Source: Actinomycetes bacterium (GTDB taxonomy: Bacteria > Actinomycetota > Actinomycetes > Actinomycetales > Actinomycetaceae). From it: 15,944 bases of DNA. The notes beneath the pieces are model-generated. The model was not told the origin of the DNA and ran no database searches. It saw only the letters and a list, made by a program, of their open reading frames with translations. Below, in pieces: positions 14,032-15,944 of the stretch (position 1 is its first letter; every line of letters starts with the position of its first letter). Position numbers and translations under genes: made by a program. The stretch is from assembly GCA_023426345.1 (NCBI GenBank), contig JAFAAX010000048.1:1-15944 (forward strand), given 5' to 3'.

Positions 14032-15944
14032 CGGACGCGCCTCCACTTCGTCGAACTCGGTCGTCCTCGCTCACTCGCGGCCGATCCTCGTCACCGGGTC
14101 GGTCGATGGAACCCTGCCCAGTGTCGTCCTGGTCGACGAGCGGGAGTGTCAGCACGCAGCCGTCCCGTCCGCCGACCCGCAGCGTCTGGTCGCTGGGGAC
14201 CAGGTGCGAGAAGTCGCGGGAGGGATCCGCGGTCCCCGGGTTGCGCAGGTGCAGGGGATGGGCGCCGCCGGACACCTGCAACCGAAGCCGCGTCCCGGCC
14301 CGGAACCGATGGGCCGCCGGGTCGAACGCGAGCGTGACGTGCCTCGCGCCACCGGAGGCGTTCCGGCGCGCCGTGGACGCCGGGCGGTCCGTGCCCGCGA
14401 CCGCGGGATGTCCGGCCGACGCGGCCTCCGCGTCGTCCTCGTCGGGGGAGCCCCGTCCCCACCCGGGTGGCAGCCGGCGGTACGCGTCGGCGACCGTGCG
14501 CGAACGGCCGCGCGCGTCGACCTCGCACAGCCGCAGGAACAGGTCAGGCCGCGGGACCGTGGAGGAGAGCATCAGCGTCGCCTCCGCCTCCCCGACCATC
14601 GTGAAGTCGCGCGCGAGCGGCTCGGAGGTGAACACCAGCACGTCCCCGCGCCGCTCGCGGCGCCCCTGCCTGCGCCGTCCCGCCGTGAACGGGTTGAGCG
14701 TGCGCCCCCCGCCCTGCGGCGTCGGGTGCGCCGGGTCGTAGCGGAATCCCACCCGTCCCTCGGACGAGGGCGGCGCCTCCTCCTCCGGCTCGAGTCCGCC
14801 CGGCGCGGTGAGCACCCACCGGGCCGGGGCGGCCGGCGGCGGCCACCGCTCGAGATCGCGCCATCCGCCGCCCCCGGTGATGAGGACCTGCACCGGGGGA
14901 CCGGCCTGCACGGCGTCGGCGTCGCGGAGCTGCCTGGCCGCGAGGCCCAGTGCGACGTCGTTCATGCCGGCGTCCATATGCGTCCACTCGCCGATCACCA
15001 GGCGGACGGGACGGCCCGCGCGACGCAGCGCCTGGAAGTCCCGGACCTGTTCGCGCAGGAACAGGTCCTGCCAGCCGGCGATCAGGACGGTGGGAGGGAC
15101 CCGATCGATGTCCTGGGCGGTCGCGAAGGCCCGCCACCAGGGGTCGGCGGGGTCGAGGTGTGCCATCCAGTCGCGGAAGTCGGGGGAGGCGTGCCCCAGA
15201 ACGACCGCGTCCGCCCGATCCGGCGGCACGGTCAGCGCCGCGCGTCTGAGGCCCAGGACACCCCGCGCCAGCGCCAGGGTGCGCGTCGGGAAGGCCTCCT
15301 CCTGGCTGTCCAGCGAGATCACCCACGCGAGCATCGTCTCCAGGTTGACGCCGCCGCCCTCGAGGAACATCGCAGGGCCGATGCTGCGGGCCGACACGGC
15401 GACCGTCATCGCGTCTGGGGGACGAGGGGCGTCGACCTGGGCCCACTGGGTGTAGCCGACGTAGGACCCGCCGAACGTGTGGACGGCGCCGGTGGCCCAC
15501 GGCTGCGCCCGCACCCAGGCCAGTGCGGCCCGCCCGTCCGCGACCTCGTCGTGGAAGGGGGCGAACACGCCGCCGGATCCGAAGGTGCCGCGGCATCCCT
15601 GGATGACGACGTGATGGCCGCGCTGGGCCAGCAACAGCGCCTGGACGCCCATCGAGTCGCGACCGTAGGGCGTGCGGACCAGCACGGTCGACCCCAGGGC
15701 ACCGCGCGAGGGGTAGACATGGTCGGTGAGCAGGACCGCGCCGTCGGGTGCGGCCACCGGGATCCCCCGCTCGATCCGGACGTCGGGATGGGTGAGGGGG
15801 CCCAGGATGTCGGTGCGCGGCGACAGTCGGTCGTAGTCGCCGCGCCCCCACGACGACAGATCGTCGCGGGTCAGGGGCTCCGATCGGCGAGGGCGGCCCG
15901 GGCCGGCCGGGTCCGCCGTCTCGGCGCGGAGGGCGGGGTCGGGC
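14018..15944 (-). CDS. CocE/NonD-family hydrolase (X-Pro dipeptidyl-peptidase-like), 5' end outside window
   Basis: The frame is open from the window edge to TGA 14018, 641 codons. No ATG or GTG start lies upstream of GTG 15757, yet family sequence continues above it: DVRIERGIPVAAPDGAVLLT matches the usual 'VxVpMRDGvxLxxDvY' opening. The real start is therefore beyond 15944. Counting from GTG 15757, nucleophile Ser98 is in GGSYVGYTQW. Asp231 is in GWQDLFL and His260 in GEWTHMD, the CocE catalytic triad. GCRGTFGSGGVF, then DGRAALAWVRAQPW are further hallmarks. The C-terminal part (about 385-540) resembles the X-Pro peptidase C-terminal jelly-roll domain (FTMVGEAEATLMLSS, FRAGTRLRLQVSGG). The family hydrolyses esters or amides. 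The last 35 residues are acidic and arginine-rich with no known role. The gene overlaps the esterase start. Confidence 0.88.
   Translation of the reverse strand, partial: PDPALRAETADPAGPGRPRRSEPLTRDDLSSWGRGDYDRLSPRTDILGPLTHPDVRIERGIPVAAPDGAVLLTDHVYPSRGALGSTVLVRTPYGRDSMGVQALLLAQRGHHVVIQGCRGTFGSGGVFAPFHDEVADGRAALAWVRAQPWATGAVHTFGGSYVGYTQWAQVDAPRPPDAMTVAVSARSIGPAMFLEGGGVNLETMLAWVISLDSQEEAFPTRTLALARGVLGLRRAALTVPPDRADAVVLGHASPDFRDWMAHLDPADPWWRAFATAQDIDRVPPTVLIAGWQDLFLREQVRDFQALRRAGRPVRLVIGEWTHMDAGMNDVALGLAARQLRDADAVQAGPPVQVLITGGGGWRDLERWPPPAAPARWVLTAPGGLEPEEEAPPSSEGRVGFRYDPAHPTPQGGGRTLNPFTAGRRRQGRRERRGDVLVFTSEPLARDFTMVGEAEATLMLSSTVPRPDLFLRLCEVDARGRSRTVADAYRRLPPGWGRGSPDEDDAEAASAGHPAVAGTDRPASTARRNASGGARHVTLAFDPAAHRFRAGTRLRLQVSGGAHPLHLRNPGTADPSRDFSHLVPSDQTLRVGGRDGCVLTLPLVDQDDTGQGSIDRPGDEDRPRVSEDDRVRRSGGASDDRP
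14040..14044 (-). promoter_or_regulatory. Ribosome binding site fixing the esterase start
   Basis: On the minus strand GGAGG (14044-14040) stands 8 nt before ATG 14031. It overlaps the alternative GTG 14046, which lacks its own site, and lies inside the coding end of the CocE-like gene. Confidence 0.6.

Noticed and set aside
15755..15757. GTG 15757 as the true start of the CocE-like gene
   Set aside because: Family-typical sequence continues upstream in frame to the window edge, so the start must lie outside.
14544..15851. 435-codon frame overlapping the CocE-like gene on the same strand
   Set aside because: It is a frame-shifted shadow of the CocE-like gene, which carries the triad and family motifs.

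Overview
The window is GC-rich DNA with dense, often overlapping genes, short intergenic gaps and several starts that look leaderless. The codon use, the LacI-controlled binding-protein ABC cassette and the DUF4143 ATPase fit a high-GC actinobacterium. An Actinomyces/Schaalia-like member of the Actinomycetaceae is my best guess, but there is no rRNA or marker gene here to prove it. All product names come from reading motifs by eye; no database search was run.

Left part (1-2745), accessory DNA. The end of an ISL3-type insertion sequence (1-126) interrupts a McrC gene (127-863, minus). Just upstream of mcrC on the minus strand only the last codons of an apparent mcrB survive (870 to about 1020). 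These abut an AAA_14/DUF4143 ATPase gene (1037-2323, minus). This looks like a type IV (McrBC) restriction locus broken at both ends. Immediately 5' of the ATPase gene lies an array of 23-bp direct repeats (2343-2430), AT-richer than its surroundings. About 315 bp with no recognisable gene follow.

Middle part (2746-10413), glycan uptake. A lone lipocalin-like CrtC/AttH-family gene (minus) has its own good promoter. A lacI-family repressor (minus) is divergent from an operon for a lipoprotein sugar-binding protein, two MalF/MalG-type permeases and a family 2 glycoside hydrolase. The lacI/operon gap holds a perfect 16-bp inverted repeat, each arm a LacI-type half-palindromic operator. One arm lies on the -35 and the other at the start region of the operon promoter. 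The likely circuit is that a glycoside is bound outside, imported intact, cut in the cytoplasm by the GH2 enzyme, and relieves LacI repression. No transporter ATPase is encoded here, so a shared MsmK/MalK-type ATPase elsewhere is expected.

Right part (10414-15944), efflux and hydrolases. A 14-TM drug-efflux-type MFS gene (minus) is divergent from a tetR regulator (plus), with a perfect 9-bp-armed palindrome in the shared promoter. Convergent to tetR are two serine hydrolase genes on the minus strand that overlap by 14 bp: a CocE/NonD-type X-Pro peptidase-like acyl hydrolase, whose 5' end runs off the window, and an HSL-type esterase.

The most unusual item is the DUF4143 ATPase with its adjoining 23-bp repeat array, sitting where most of mcrB should be.
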